In this document: positions 36,030 to 46,750 of the stretch, piece after piece
Position numbering within the stretch: the stretch's first letter is position 1
How the letters are laid out: every line of letters starts with the position of its first letter
Source of the DNA: Anopheles merus
Taxonomy: Eukaryota > Arthropoda > Insecta > Diptera > Culicidae
NCBI RefSeq assembly: GCF_017562075.2
Contig: NC_054083.1
Span: forward strand, 50,439,942-50,503,941
DNA: 64,000 nucleotides
Reading direction: 5' to 3'
The notes under the pieces: model-generated
Told to the model about the DNA's origin: nothing
What the model saw: only the letters and a program-made list of their open reading frames with translations
Databases searched by the model: none
Translations under genes and position numbers: made by a program

Positions 36030-36493
36030 CGACCGTGTTGGTGCAGATTGAGGGACAAATGAATAGCCGCCCATTGACACCATTATCAGAGGACCCTGCA
36101 GAATTGGATGCTTTAACACCGGGTCACTTCCTCATTGGGACAGCATTGTTGGCCCTTCCTGACAACGATTTTTTGGACGTTCCTGAAAATCGAGTCCGCA
36201 AATACCAATTGCTACAACAACTTGTCCAACGTCATTGGAAGCGATGGAAAACGGAGTACTTGTGTGAGCTGCATAATAACAATCAACGGGTTCCCGCCCC
36301 TCAACGCGTAGCTGTTGGGCAGATGGTTATTCTGAAGGAGGACAACGTTACCCCGTGTGAGTGGCCGCTAGCTAGGATCGTTGAAGTCCATCCGGGGTTG
36401 GATGGGGTAGTTCGTGTGGTGACTCTTCGTACGTCACAAGGATTGTTTAAAAGACCAGTGTCGCGTATATGTTTATTGCCATTTGAAAGATAG
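35936..36493 (+). pseudogene. BEL element pol, C-terminal frame (integrase end, DUF5641-like)
   Basis: Conserved integrase sequence resumes here in a third frame with GLWEAAVKS, which holds the catalytic Glu, then SRPLTPLSEDP and LTPGHFLIG. A C-terminal DUF5641-like segment follows and ends near RICLLPF. The overlap with the previous frame and the exact continuation of homology indicate a single-base deletion in the CCC run at 35934-35936. Confidence 0.85.
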
Positions 36494-36542
36494 GAGAAGT
36501 GTAAAGAAATGTAAATTTTTTGGAAAATTTAGGTGGCCGTGA

Positions 36543-36754
36543 TGTTTGGCGTCATATATTTTGAATTTTGTTCATTGGGTGACTGCAGGCAACTGACAGC
36601 TGTCAATGTAGCATGTGGCTTTTGACAGCTCCCGTTTTTCCGGCATCGCTCTCTCTCTGCTGGATCGTAAAACGAAGTGGTTTTAGCAACACAACGTAGG
36701 GAAGAATTTTATGTGAAATACCGTTCTAATAAAGATGAGCCTTGAATTAAAACA
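36543..36754 (+). repeat. 3' LTR of the BEL element
   Basis: This LTR is 212 bp and identical to the 5' LTR except for one T fewer in a T run. It is followed by the GTGAC duplication. The polypurine tract before it is not obvious; the nearest purine-rich stretch is around 36485-36510. Confidence 0.97.
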
Positions 36755-36759
36755 GTGAC

Positions 36760-37870
36760 ATTTAACTGCAGCAGCTCACATTTATGAAGCATAAATTTTG
36801 CCTTACTTACAAAGTTCCGATTCCGAATGGGGATTCACAATAAAGAGGAGATTGTGAAGCGGCGTTCGGTAGAAGAGATGGTAGACGAAGCAAAGAAGCT
36901 AAAGCGTGTTGCTATGGTGAAAAGCTTTCAGTTTTTTTTTAAATTAAAATTACATACTTGCTGCTACTAAGACTAAGTTCATTCCGTTTCCATACACAGT
37001 GAGTGGGGTGTGGTTTTAGTTTGCTCATGTTCAAACAATCAATAGTAAAAACAATTGTTTACATCACTTCTCAGTGTTCAAAAATCTTGTAAAGGTATAT
37101 AAAAGGGGATGTGGGTAACAAACGAATGAATAGAAACGTGAAACCTTAATATCTAGTATTTTTACATACATTGCTTCTCTCAGGCAGATGGAAAAGGTGG
37201 TGTAAAATGAAACAATCATAACTTGTTTTTTTTTTTTGGGAATGTGCTTCAATTTTTGAGTGTTTTTTAGTTTTAAAATACATTTGCTAATTTTTTTTTC
37301 TTCTTAAACAAAAAAAGAATAACAAGGAACGGCTAGCAAATGGTAACAGTAAAGAGCAAAGTAGGCGGCGAGAAGCATTTAGAAATGTAATGTAAACTAA
37401 TGTGAAGCTGTAGCTGTTTCTTTCAACTCTAGCAAATGCAGATGGGTAAGAAGACACAAACAAAAAAATCAACAAGACAAATCGTGTTTAAAGAGGAACG
37501 AATTGGAACGGATTTAGATAATGCAACAAAAGAGAAGGAAAGGAAAACAGTAGTGCAAAACCCTGTGTCCAACGGAGAAAAAGGACCGGGTAGTAGTGGC
37601 GGATGGAGCAAAGCAATGGACGGATGGATGGATGAAACACAACAAGCCTCAAACGATGGTAACGATGTGTGTGGTATTTGATTTGGGAAAATATACGTTG
37701 AAAAACAATGGCATAGAACGAATTGTTGTGTAGTTAGTGTGTGTGGTTTTTGGAACAATTTGTTTCGATTATTTAAAAAAAAAGTGTGTTTGTTTGTATG
37801 CGCACGCACCCACCGCACGGTAAATGTTCTGGTTGTTTCCAGCTTCGTGCTCTTAGTAGGCCAGTAAACA
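36760..37870. other. Intergenic region, nothing recognised
   Basis: This AT-rich sequence lies between the BEL element and the tektin promoter. It holds only short low-complexity frames. One of 81 codons at 37436-37681 is rich in Lys, Thr and Gly and has no recognisable domain. Confidence 0.6.
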
Positions 37871-37872
37871 GC

Positions 37873-37886
37873 GCTACCCTAGCAAC
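37873..37886 (+). promoter_or_regulatory. RFX X-box match upstream of tektin
   Basis: GCTACC CT AGCAAC fits the X-box consensus RYYNYYN(1-3)RRNRAC at every position. It lies 117 bp upstream of the tektin ATG. RFX factors activate ciliary genes through X-boxes at about this distance in worms, flies and vertebrates, and tektin is an axonemal gene. Its function here is inferred. Confidence 0.65.
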
Positions 37887-38002
37887 CGGCCCCGTTTTGT
37901 GGCCGCTCGCTCAGTAGGCTGGTTATTCCCTTTCGAGCAACAAATCGTTTAACAACACCTGAGTGCCATTTTTCCTGACTGCAGCAGCAAATCTCCTTCA
38001 AA

Positions 38003-39384
38003 ATGTCCGAAAAGTATCTTCGCCAGCAGAATCTGGTGCTGCTTCCGCCGGAGCAACCGAAGTACACGACGCGCGACTGGAATGCGAACAATCGGCGCCA
38101 GAATCTGTTCTCGCTCGAGCAGCAAGCACTGGCGGACCGTGTGATAAGGTGAGAGTGCCTCTTTAGCCCAATTTTTATTTGCATTAACAACACGCTCCTC
38201 TTTCATCTCTTCTTGCAGCGAAAGCGATCGAATCATCGACGAGACGAAGCACACGACGGAGGAGAGCAAAAGTGAGGTCGACTTTCGGCTTCGCGAGCGC
38301 ATCGAGGACATCCAGTTCCGGCGGGACGAGCTGCAGCAGCAGAAGAAGGACGCCCACATCGAGGAGGAAGCGCTGAAGGTGTACAAGCGGCGCACGATCG
38401 ATGCGATCAACACGCTGCGGGAAATTGCGGTGCCCCTGTGCCAGAAGTGCATTGCGCTGCGGGAAAAGCGCACGCGCTCGGACCTGGTGAACGATGCGGT
38501 CGATCGGGAGCTGCGGAAGGAGCTGGACGTGACGGAGGGTGGGATCGCTTTGCTGGAGAAGGTGCTGGAGGAGACGGTGGAGCAGATCCGGCGGCTGCGG
38601 GCGACCATCTATCTGATCGACCGCGATCTGGCGGACAAGGATCGGTCGATTAAGATCGATGCGAAGAATCTGGAGCTGCGCCCGAACCAGATGGAGATGA
38701 AGATCTACGCCGGTCGAGTGCCGTTGGATCCTTAGTAAGGGGGGGGGGCATCTTTGACTTCTTCCATCAAAACGTACTAAACGTTCTCTTTTCCCCTGTG
38801 CCAGCAACTCCACGGACGAGGAATGGATCATGGTAACGAATCGAAACATTGAGGCAACGGCCAAGGAGATCAGTTCCGCCCAACCGCTGCGCTCCTACGT
38901 CGACCAGCTGCTGCGCCAGGTGGCCGAGGACATTCGCACACAGGTCGAGCGCACCAACGCCGCGTTCCGGGAGCGGGTGGCCGAAATGCGCTACACCAAA
39001 ACGAAGCTCGAGAACGTGCACAAGGAAACGGTACGCCAGGTGAACGAGCTGACGCGCACCGTTACCCGGCTGGAGCGTGAGATTGCCGAGAAGGAGGGCT
39101 ACGTAGCGTTGGCCCAAACACGCCTAGCGAACCGTTCCCAGCGCCCTGGCATTGAGCTCTGCCGGGACAATGTGTACGAAGGGTTGAAGAAGGAGCTGGC
39201 CGCCCTGCGCGGCACGATCGCCAAGCTGGACGGTAGTTTGGTCCGGTCGAAGGCGACCCTGCGCTACCTGCTCAACACGCAGGTGATGCAGGAGGAGGAA
39301 ATCAACCTCAAAACGGAATCGCTACGCATCGACGAGGTGGACTGCATCACGATGCGCGAAAGTTTCAAATTTCAATCGTTTTAA
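38003..39384 (+). CDS. Tekt1: Tektin, tektin-1-like, three exons
   Basis: Tektins are coiled-coil filament proteins of the doublet microtubules of cilia and sperm flagella. Exons at 38003-38148, 38219-38734 and 38805-39384 give 413 residues, close to the 418 of human tektin-1. The tektin signature RPNVELCRD appears as RPGIELCRD (334-342), with Gly replacing Asn. The C-terminal IDEVDCITMR and the segment ESDRIIDETKHTTEESKS favour tektin-1 over other paralogues. The protein is almost entirely heptad-rich helix. Intron 2 splits a TA/C tyrosine codon; without splicing the frame would stop at TAG 38733-38735. An RFX X-box lies upstream. In insects expression is expected in testis and chordotonal neurons. 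The family call is firm, the paralogue call likely. Confidence 0.92.
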
Positions 39385-39404
39385 ATCAACCCAACGAGAA
39401 CCGA

Positions 39405-39410
39405 AATAAA
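39405..39410 (+). terminator. Polyadenylation signal of tektin
   Basis: The canonical AATAAA lies 21 bp after the tektin stop codon. It implies a very short 3'UTR for tektin. Confidence 0.65.
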
Positions 39411-40159
39411 TTATAAACCCCTGCGCGACCCCAAAGATTCCTTTTGCTTTTTCCTTTTCCGGGGGGGGGGGGGGAAATCGCTACAAGTTTAACGCTAGAT
39501 AATAATGATTTGCTTTTATTATTTTTGTTGGTTTTGTTTGTGTGTGTGAGAGTGTTTGTCGCGTTGTTTTGTTACCTTCTTTTGCTGCTTTGTTTTTTCT
39601 TACTTTCTTTGAGTTTTTCCTCGCTCTTTTTTGTTTGTTTTAGATTATAGTATCACTATCTTCTTCCTTCTAGCGCGTGTGTTTTTCTTGTGTGAGTGTG
39701 TACTGTTTTGCTCTCTCTTATGTGTCCTTGCGATCCTTCTTCTTTTTCTTCTTCTTTAACATGCAATACAAGTTAGGAGTTGGTTGGTGGAATTGTTGTT
39801 GTTGTTGTTTTTGTTGTATTTTGAAATTGCTATTAGTTTCGGTTTTACTTGTTGGTTCTGCTCGGTTGGATTAACCTCTCGCGGAGCCACTGCACTGCTG
39901 CTACTAACTAACGAATCGTGCGCCAACGATACAGCAAGTCCCGCGGTTTAACTCTACATTCTTCTGCTGGTTGGCTGCAAATGTGTTTGTTTTGCTGCAG
40001 CGTGTAAGTGTGTCAGTGTGTTTTACAGTATGTCCACATTAATTTAGGTTTCTTTTTTGTTTGCTTTAATTTAGATTTTACATTTTCTTACGTTCTCTCC
40101 TCTCGTCCCTTTGTGGTTCTCTCTCTCTCTCGCTCGCTCTTCCAACGAGGGCAGGGGTC

Positions 40160-40176
40160 CAGCAGTTGAACTGCTG
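40160..40176. repeat. 17-bp perfect palindrome
   Basis: CAGCAGTT and AACTGCTG flank a single central G. It is itself enclosed by GGGGTCC (40154-40160) and its inverse GGACCCC (40194-40200). It could be a dimeric protein site or part of an RNA stem. Confidence 0.6.
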
Positions 40177-40300
40177 TGTGCTGAGTGAGTGTCGGACCCC
40201 CCTAAAAATGCACCGACAGCGGTGGTTACTGTGAATGCATCGTGTGTGTGTGTGTGTGTTTCCGGCGAAAACAGGGAAACATAGAAACCCGTGTGTGTGT

Positions 40301-40313
40301 GTCGCCTAGCAAC
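40301..40313 (+). promoter_or_regulatory. Second X-box consensus match
   Basis: GTCGCC T AGCAAC fits RYYNYYN(1-3)RRNRAC. It lies 0.9 kb downstream of tektin and not in front of a recognised ciliary gene, so it may be coincidence or a distal element. Confidence 0.25.
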
Positions 40314-40515
40314 GCATAGTCTAGCCCGTCCGTCCGTCCTGGGTGTGCTCTGTCTCATATCGCTCTCCCCACTCTCTCTCTCCTTTCTCCCATTGTTACA
40401 ATGGATTGTGTCCCTCCGCCACATGCCTTTGGGGCAAGCCGAGCAAGCAGCAGGTTGATTAGTATTAAAACGGTTAGAAAACGCGCTACTAAAACAGAAA
40501 TCATTTGCATCAAGC

Positions 40516-40597
40516 CCAGTGAAGGGGGAGGTGGGTAGCTATATGTTTGCTAGTGCTGGTTAGCAAACAGTTGCCCACCTTCACTAACCTTCACTGG
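40516..40597. ncRNA. 82-nt hairpin, precursor-like
   Basis: The two arms are 37 nt each around an 8-nt loop. Perfect stems are CCAGTGAAGG (40516-40525) with CCTTCACTGG (40588-40597), GGTGGG (40530-40535) with CCCACC (40574-40579), and GTTTGCTA (40545-40552) with TAGCAAAC (40561-40568). The internal loops are 4/8 and 9/5. I recognise no known microRNA seed. It may be an RNA precursor, a 3'UTR structure or a MITE remnant. Confidence 0.3.
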
Positions 40598-42371
40598 ACC
40601 GGCTGAAGAAGAAGAGGTAACCGTTTGCACGGGCTACAACAACGGTTTTATAAAAGTGGAGCATTCTTCTTTCTTCTCCCGGGTGCGCGATCGAATCCGG
40701 ATCGAATCCGACGACCACGAGAACACGGGAGGAGGTGAGTGTTAGAGGCGTTCTAAAATTGTCCTATACCATATACCACCCCTCTCTCTCTCTCACCCTT
40801 TGCGTGAAGACAGATGAGCTTCGATTCGAATTCGGTAGTTTTGCGTGTTTTTTTGTTTTTACTTGTTTACTTGTCCTCTGAATTAATATATACTATATAT
40901 AATCTGCCTTCACACACACACACACGCACACCCACTACTCGCTAATTTCTATTTTGGAAATTTACATACTAGATTAAAGGAGGAAGGGTTTTTTTTTCCT
41001 TTTGTTAATATGATGATGCTTCGTCTTCCTCTTCCTAAGCCTTATCATCTACAACTTCCACAAAAAAACAATCGCTCGAGCACTATTGCATCTTTTCCCC
41101 CTCTCTCAGGTTCGAGCTTGTTGTGCACCACTGCCAAGGGGATTTTAGGGCTTTTTTTCTTCGGGGCGCTGTCGCTTACTCCGAACACCGGAACACGATG
41201 CATTCACAGTCTCTTCTTCCTCTCCGGGAAATACCGGAATGCCGTACACACACGCACACACCCACTCGTGGAGGTAGAGAGCCATTGTTTTGTTTTGTTT
41301 TCCCCCCGCATTACTCTTTCACGCGCTCTTCTGTCCGCAGAAACTGTGCCCTTGCCTAGCTTGGTGGCCTGAATGAGGTTAGTGATTCGTCGCACGAATC
41401 CGTGAACGAAGCGTGTATCCGCGGCGCACAGGGGCTGGTACAGGGCGGGTTGCGGTTGGCGGAAGGGAAAGGGGAAGGACAGATAAAACAACAGTTCCTT
41501 ATTTGGGGCACGTCTTTCTACACGGGGGAGGATGGACACTAAAAACGGGGAGGGCTTTTTGTGTTTAAAGATTAGCTTAGTAGTTTACTCTGCAGTGTTT
41601 TGGGGAGAGGCTTTACGAGTGAAACAGTTTCGTAAAAAAAAAATCGTATAAAACTAGTTTAGGAAAATCTATCTAACATTCCCGGATTAGGGGCGCCCCC
41701 TTGAATGCAATCCATCTGCAGGAGCGGCATATGAAAACGAGACTAGCAAATTGCTTCGAAAATTGCCCTATCTTTCCCCCTACTCGGCCGGTGCTCGGAT
41801 GATGCACCATTTGCGTTCGGGAAGTTGACCTCGATTGCCGATTCTCGTGTGAAATAGATTCGATTGTTCCGGCCTGTCGGGAGCGGACTACATTCTATGC
41901 TTGAGGCTACTAAACATGCGCGTAATAGCGCAATAATAACAGTGCGACAACGGTCGGTTTAGGTTTACTCTTTTCGCGTCCCCGGGCACCGATTCAAACT
42001 GTACAACATTACTTTACATTACAACGGATGGAGTTAATGTCTGACCGGTCCCGGACACTTGCGCAGGTCAGGCAAGTTAAGGATTCCCGTCCAACTTCAG
42101 GGCAAGGGTAAAGACTAGGGAGAAACGGCCGTGAACCGTGAGCCGAGATTGTGTTTTGCGGGGAAAAAGACAGGAAGGAGAAGAGAACCAGCCGCACCAG
42201 CAGTAGTGGCGAGTGTGCGTGCGTGTGCTGTCGCAACCACCGTCAAACGCACCACCCTGTACGTGCCCACTCACTCACACATACACTTACACACAGACAG
42301 TGAGGCGGGGCGGAGGGAGACACACACACACACACACGGCGGCCGAACACCGGTCGGGCCCTTGCAGCGCC

Positions 42372-44194
42372 TTACGTCGACAGGTAGAGCCGGTGGTAGT
42401 CGTTCGCCCCGAACGCACAGTTGCACTTGGGGCACTTTCGCTGGCGCGTCTCGTACCGCGTCCGCAGACAGTCGTAGCAAAACACGTGGAAACACTTGGA
42501 CAGTACCGCGTCCTTTCGTTTCACCTTGCAGGACGGGCAGGTGAGCGTTTCCTTGTACTCGCGGATCTCCTCCAGCATCACCTCGTCGATCGTCGTGCCG
42601 GACATTTCGATCTTCTTCATCCGGTCCGCCTTGCGCCGGAACTGGGCGAGCTCCTCCTGCAGCCGCTTCGTCTTGTACGCTTCCGCCTCGAGCGAGCTCG
42701 TCTTTTCCGCCACCACCTGCTGGGCCTCCTTCATCTGGGCGTGGTACTTTTCGAGGTGCAGCTTCAGATCGGCCGCCGACTGGGCCGACTCGATTGCTTT
42801 GCGCTTGTGCATCTCCATCGCCTGCTGGCGGGCGACCAGCTCCTTCTCGATCGTCGTCACCGTGTTTTGCAGGATGCGCTCCTTCTCCTCGAGCTTTCGT
42901 AACACGACGTGCATCGCCTCGATTTGACTGTCGCGCGTCGTTACCTGGGGGAGGGAGTGGGGATGACATTAGTACAGTGGAAACCACATTTACGCATAAC
43001 TTTCTACCAAGCTCCGGGGCTCCGTGTGACAGCTGAAACAAAGCGCAGTAGGCCATCGAAACCGTTCGGCTTACCTGATCTTCCAGCAGTTGCTTTTCCT
43101 CCCTGAGCAGCTTGTGCATCTGATTGGCCTTGATTCGATCGGACATGAGCTTAAAGTTTGCATCGTCCTTCTCGCGCAACTGCTGTATCAGTCTTGAGTT
43201 TTGCTCCTGCATGTCCTCGAACGCTTGTCCCGTCACTTCCATCTCGTTTAGGAGAGCCTCTTCTTCCTGCAAGTGAAAGAGAAACCTGTTTAGAATGCTG
43301 CATACTTGCCTACCGAAAGATAGGTTGGTGAGAATGGTTAGCAAGGGTGGAACTAAACCAAATTGGCCGGGATATCAAAACAAAGAGAGGGAGCATAAAT
43401 GGGTCAAAAGTGATGGTTTCCGTACAAATGGTCGATAGCCGCTGCTCCAGCTACTGTCCGGTGGCTGCTTCTGGTTCTGGACCTGCTTCTGCAGCTCGTA
43501 CTTCTGCTCCTCCAGCTGCTTGATCTTCCGGAGCGCCTCCTCGTCCGCCAGCTTCTTCCGGTCCTCCCGTTTGCTCTCCTGCAGCTTCTTCATCTGACAC
43601 TTGAGGTCCTCGATTTCGGCGCACTTCTTCTTCTCGGACGCCATCAGCTGTACCTTGTCCCGCTGCTCCTTCGGCACGCCCTTGTACATGTCCAGCAGTA
43701 GCTTCATCTCTTTCTGATCGTTTAAAGCTTTCTTCAGCTGGTTGCGCAGATCGCGCACCAGGTCCGACTCGGCACACTTCACGCCCCGATGGTGGTCCGT
43801 CGGCCCGTTCGCCTTCCCGTCCATGCCGCCGCCGCCCGTTGCATTCGAGCCGCCGGACGATCCTTCCCTTTTCACCACCATCACGACCATCCCGTCCGGG
43901 CCGATCATCTCCTCCCGCTTGATGCCGTTCGCGTCCATTTCGCCCTCCTCGCCCGAATCCGACCTCGTCAGCGAGCCGGTGCCGGTGCCGCCGTGCCCGC
44001 CGCACGAGTTGAGCGTTCCGTTCGGGTCCTCCTCCTTGATCGCACCACACTCCCGGCCGTCCCGGTCGTGCAGCATACCGCCCGACTCTTCCTTCACGGA
44101 CATACCGCCACCGCCACCACCTCCACCACCACCACCACCACCACCGCCTGCGTCCCGCATCGAGTGGCAGTTTTCCATCTTGATCGATTCGGCG

Positions 44195-44250
<56 letters not shown>

Positions 44251-45496
44251 GGCCTCCTGCAGCGCCGTCACCTTGCCCGTCTGCTCCTCCAGGTCCTTCC
44301 GCAGCTTCGTGTTGTCCGCGGACACGTCTTTGTACTTTTTCTTATACCGCTGCACCTCGCCCTTCAGCTGGCCGTTGTGGTTCTGCAGCGAGAGGATGAG
44401 ATGCCGCATCTCGTGATTGATCGGCGCCGTCTGCTCGTTCGCCGCCATGTTCTGCTCGAACTCGATCCGCAGCATCTCGTACTCCTTCCGGATCTGCGAC
44501 ATCACGTCCTCCATCTGGATCATGTCGCTGCGGACGCGCTTCTGCGCGATCAGCTCCTCGCTCTCCATCATCTCGATCTGGCGCAGGTGCTGGTTTTTGC
44601 TCGACTGCAGCTGATTCCGGCTCTCGTCCAGCAGCGTCTTGATCTGCATCGACTCGTTGTACAGCACGGAGAACTGCGACTGCAAGCACTTGTACTCGGT
44701 CGTCTCGACGATCACCGACTCGGGCAGCTGCCGGATGTCCATCTTCAGCTTCTCCACCTCCTTCAGCGCCTCCCGGTGCTGCAGGTGCAGCTTGTCCAGC
44801 TCCTGCAACCGGTTGTTCGATAGTTCCTTGTACTCCTCCAGCTCCTTCTGCAGATCCTCCAGGTGCTGGGCGGCCACGCTCGTCATCGAGCCGGAGCCGC
44901 GCGACCCGCCGCCCGCCGACGACGCGTGCCGGCCGGAGTCGGTCCCGCTGCCGCCGCCGCTGAGCGGATCGCCGCCGTGCAGCTGATGGTACGCTTTCAG
45001 CTTTTCGATCGCCTCGGCGAGATGGTTCTCGAGCTTGTCGTTCCGACACCGTACCTTCTCCAGCTCGTACTGCAGGTCGTCGATCTGGTTGCGCAGCTCG
45101 GCCGCCTCCGTCTCCTTGCCGTTCAGCATGTCCTGGTACTCGCTCAGCTTGAGCGATATCGTGTGGAACTTTTCGTGCAGCAGCGTGTTCTGCGTCTGCA
45201 GGTTGCGGTTCTCCGCCATCACGTCGATGTACGTTTGGCGCAGGGACTCGTCCAGATCGGGCGGCGCCAGGGCCGGCGATTTGCCGTCCTCCGATTCGCC
45301 CTTCAGCGCCAGCATCAGCTTCTCGTTGCGCTGCATTAGCCGGTCGAACACTTGGACGATTTTGGCCACGGCCCGCTTCGACACCTGCACCCGGTTCGCC
45401 AGCTTGTCGTCCAGCTCTTCCTTGTCCCAGGTCGATAGCTGCATCAGGAAGGAGGTTGTCACTTCGTTTTCATCTAAAGGGGATGGGAGCAGAGAT

Positions 45497-45544
<48 letters not shown>

Positions 45545-46052
45545 AGAAGAAGCAAACAAAAAGAGAGGGATTAGTGGTGAGCTGCTTTGATTTGCCAACA
45601 GCAAGGAAAGAATCGCTCCCGCCCGCCGTTCACTGTCATCTCAGCCTACTTTTGTTTTCCGATTCGTCCGCCGTTTCCGCGTCGAAGCGCTGCAGCAGCA
45701 CGCGGATGTCTTCGTTCAGCTGGTTCCAGTACCGGTTGACCACGTTCAGCACGGCGTCGTCCTGCGTTTGGCGCTTCTCCAGCTGCTCGATCCGGGTGCG
45801 CAGTTCCGACTCGCATCGTATCCGCTGCTCGATGCGCTGGGCCAGCTTTTTGTTTTGGAACTTCAGCACCTTGATGTCCAGCTCCTCCAGCGTCGAGATC
45901 GGTCCGATAAGGTGTGGCTCGAAGTGTACCTTCTTGATCGGTGGTTGCAAACCGCCGCCGGCACCGCCCGTGCCAGCAGCGCCACCACCTGTACCGCTGG
46001 CACCGCCACCACCTCCGCCGCCGGCCGCCTCCTCTGCCGAACGCTTCGACAT
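42372..46052 (-). CDS. Bre1: E3 ubiquitin ligase Bre1 (RNF20/40), four coding exons
   Basis: Bre1 monoubiquitinates histone H2B with the E2 Rad6 in the nucleus. This permits H3K4 and H3K79 methylation during transcription. On the minus strand the exons are 46052-45650, 45473-43426, 43266-43075 and 42944-42372, giving about 1071 residues against about 1044 in Drosophila. MSKRSAEEA opens the protein, with the conserved NRYWNQLNEDIR near the N-terminus. Long coiled coils follow, then EEEALLNEMEVTGQAFEDMQEQN. A C-terminal C3HC4 RING has Cys 1017, 1020, 1032, His 1034, Cys 1037, 1040, 1052 and 1055. Poly-Gly runs near residues 10-35 and 580, and a Gln-18 tract at 543-560, are insertions relative to the conserved core. 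The exon 2 donor (GTACGG) is weak, so its end may differ by about 17 codons. The distal 5' start is uncertain. Confidence 0.95.
45501..45538. repeat. (AG)19 microsatellite in Bre1 intron 1
   Basis: This 38-bp repeat is read as a (CT)n pyrimidine tract on the transcribed minus strand. It lies 28 bp upstream of the acceptor at 45475-45474 and may act as an extended polypyrimidine tract. Confidence 0.95.
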
Positions 46053-46497
46053 CGTTGCCCGGGGGGATGATGCACCTCCGTATCCAGCTGACCGGAAACA
46101 GTGGGTAAACCTAGCAAACCGTACCGTGCGACCTGTCAACCCCAGGGTGCAGCCGATTTTGGGGTAGGGGTGTGCGGAATTGGCACAAGTTCCAAGTGGC
46201 AGAGACCCCGGTCGGAAGGCAACGGGAGAAGAGAAAACGGAAGTGGATTTAGTTAGAAAAATGGCCCTTTTTCGCTGGTACCCGCGGGGGCACGATGGTG
46301 CCCACCGGCCAGCCGATGGTTTGCGGGCAGCAAATGTGCTTTGCCCATCAATGATGGCAGGGAAAAAACCATCTAACAGCACATCTAACATCATCCTGTC
46401 GCGCTTGGGCTGAGCAGGGATGTGTTTTTTCTAGCCGAGCCTAGGCGTCAGCTGGGCGGCAAATGGACTATCTCTAGAGCGTTAGCTACACACTTAC

Positions 46498-46750
46498 CTT
46501 AGCGGAAGCATAAATCAAGCACGTATTACTCTTTCTTTCAACAATTAAGTTAAGAAAAATGGAAAACGGATCACATCAACAAAGCCAAGCCAGCCAGTCC
46601 CGATTGAATAATAATAGCAATAATCAATGTTTAATCAGGGCAGGTTGGTACAGCTCCTCGTTTTCCTACCCACACACGCACACAACGCATGCGACAGGCG
46701 TCCGTGACAGCCACCGACAGCCACATCTAGCTGTCAAAGTGTGTTGCAAA
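46498..46750 (-). other. Bre1: Putative noncoding first exon of Bre1
   Basis: On the minus strand a strong donor AAG/GTAAGT lies at 46498/46497. A possible acceptor, TTCCGGTCAG, ends at 46088, which is 36 bp before the Bre1 ATG. This suggests a leader intron of about 410 bp. The upstream edge of the exon is a guess. Confidence 0.35.

Larger units (their letters stand above)
30719..36754 (+). mobile_element. Full-length BEL/Pao LTR retrotransposon
   Basis: The 6036-bp element is bounded by direct LTRs that begin TG and end CA, and by a 5-bp target duplication GTGAC (30714-30718 and 36755-36759). The interior encodes, in BEL/Pao order, Gag, a retropepsin-like domain, reverse transcriptase, the A17-type peptidase region, RNase H and integrase. 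The near identity of the LTRs points to recent insertion. It is inserted between S6k and tektin in the sense orientation of both. Two single-base frame breaks mean this copy as written cannot make one continuous Gag-Pol. Confidence 0.97.
39411..42371. other. Region between tektin and Bre1, partly Bre1 3'UTR
   Basis: No coding region is recognised. The genes are convergent, so the right part is probably the Bre1 3'UTR on the minus strand. An AATAAA on that strand at 39520-39515 could be its distal polyadenylation signal. The segment 40130-40600 holds a palindrome, an X-box match and a hairpin, listed separately. The rest is pyrimidine-rich simple sequence. Confidence 0.5.

Noticed and set aside
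43742..45574. Long plus-strand frames of 179, 224 and 344 codons opposite Bre1
   Set aside because: They are antisense shadows of GC-rich Bre1 exon 2; the minus-strand frame has conserved Bre1 sequence and proper splice sites.
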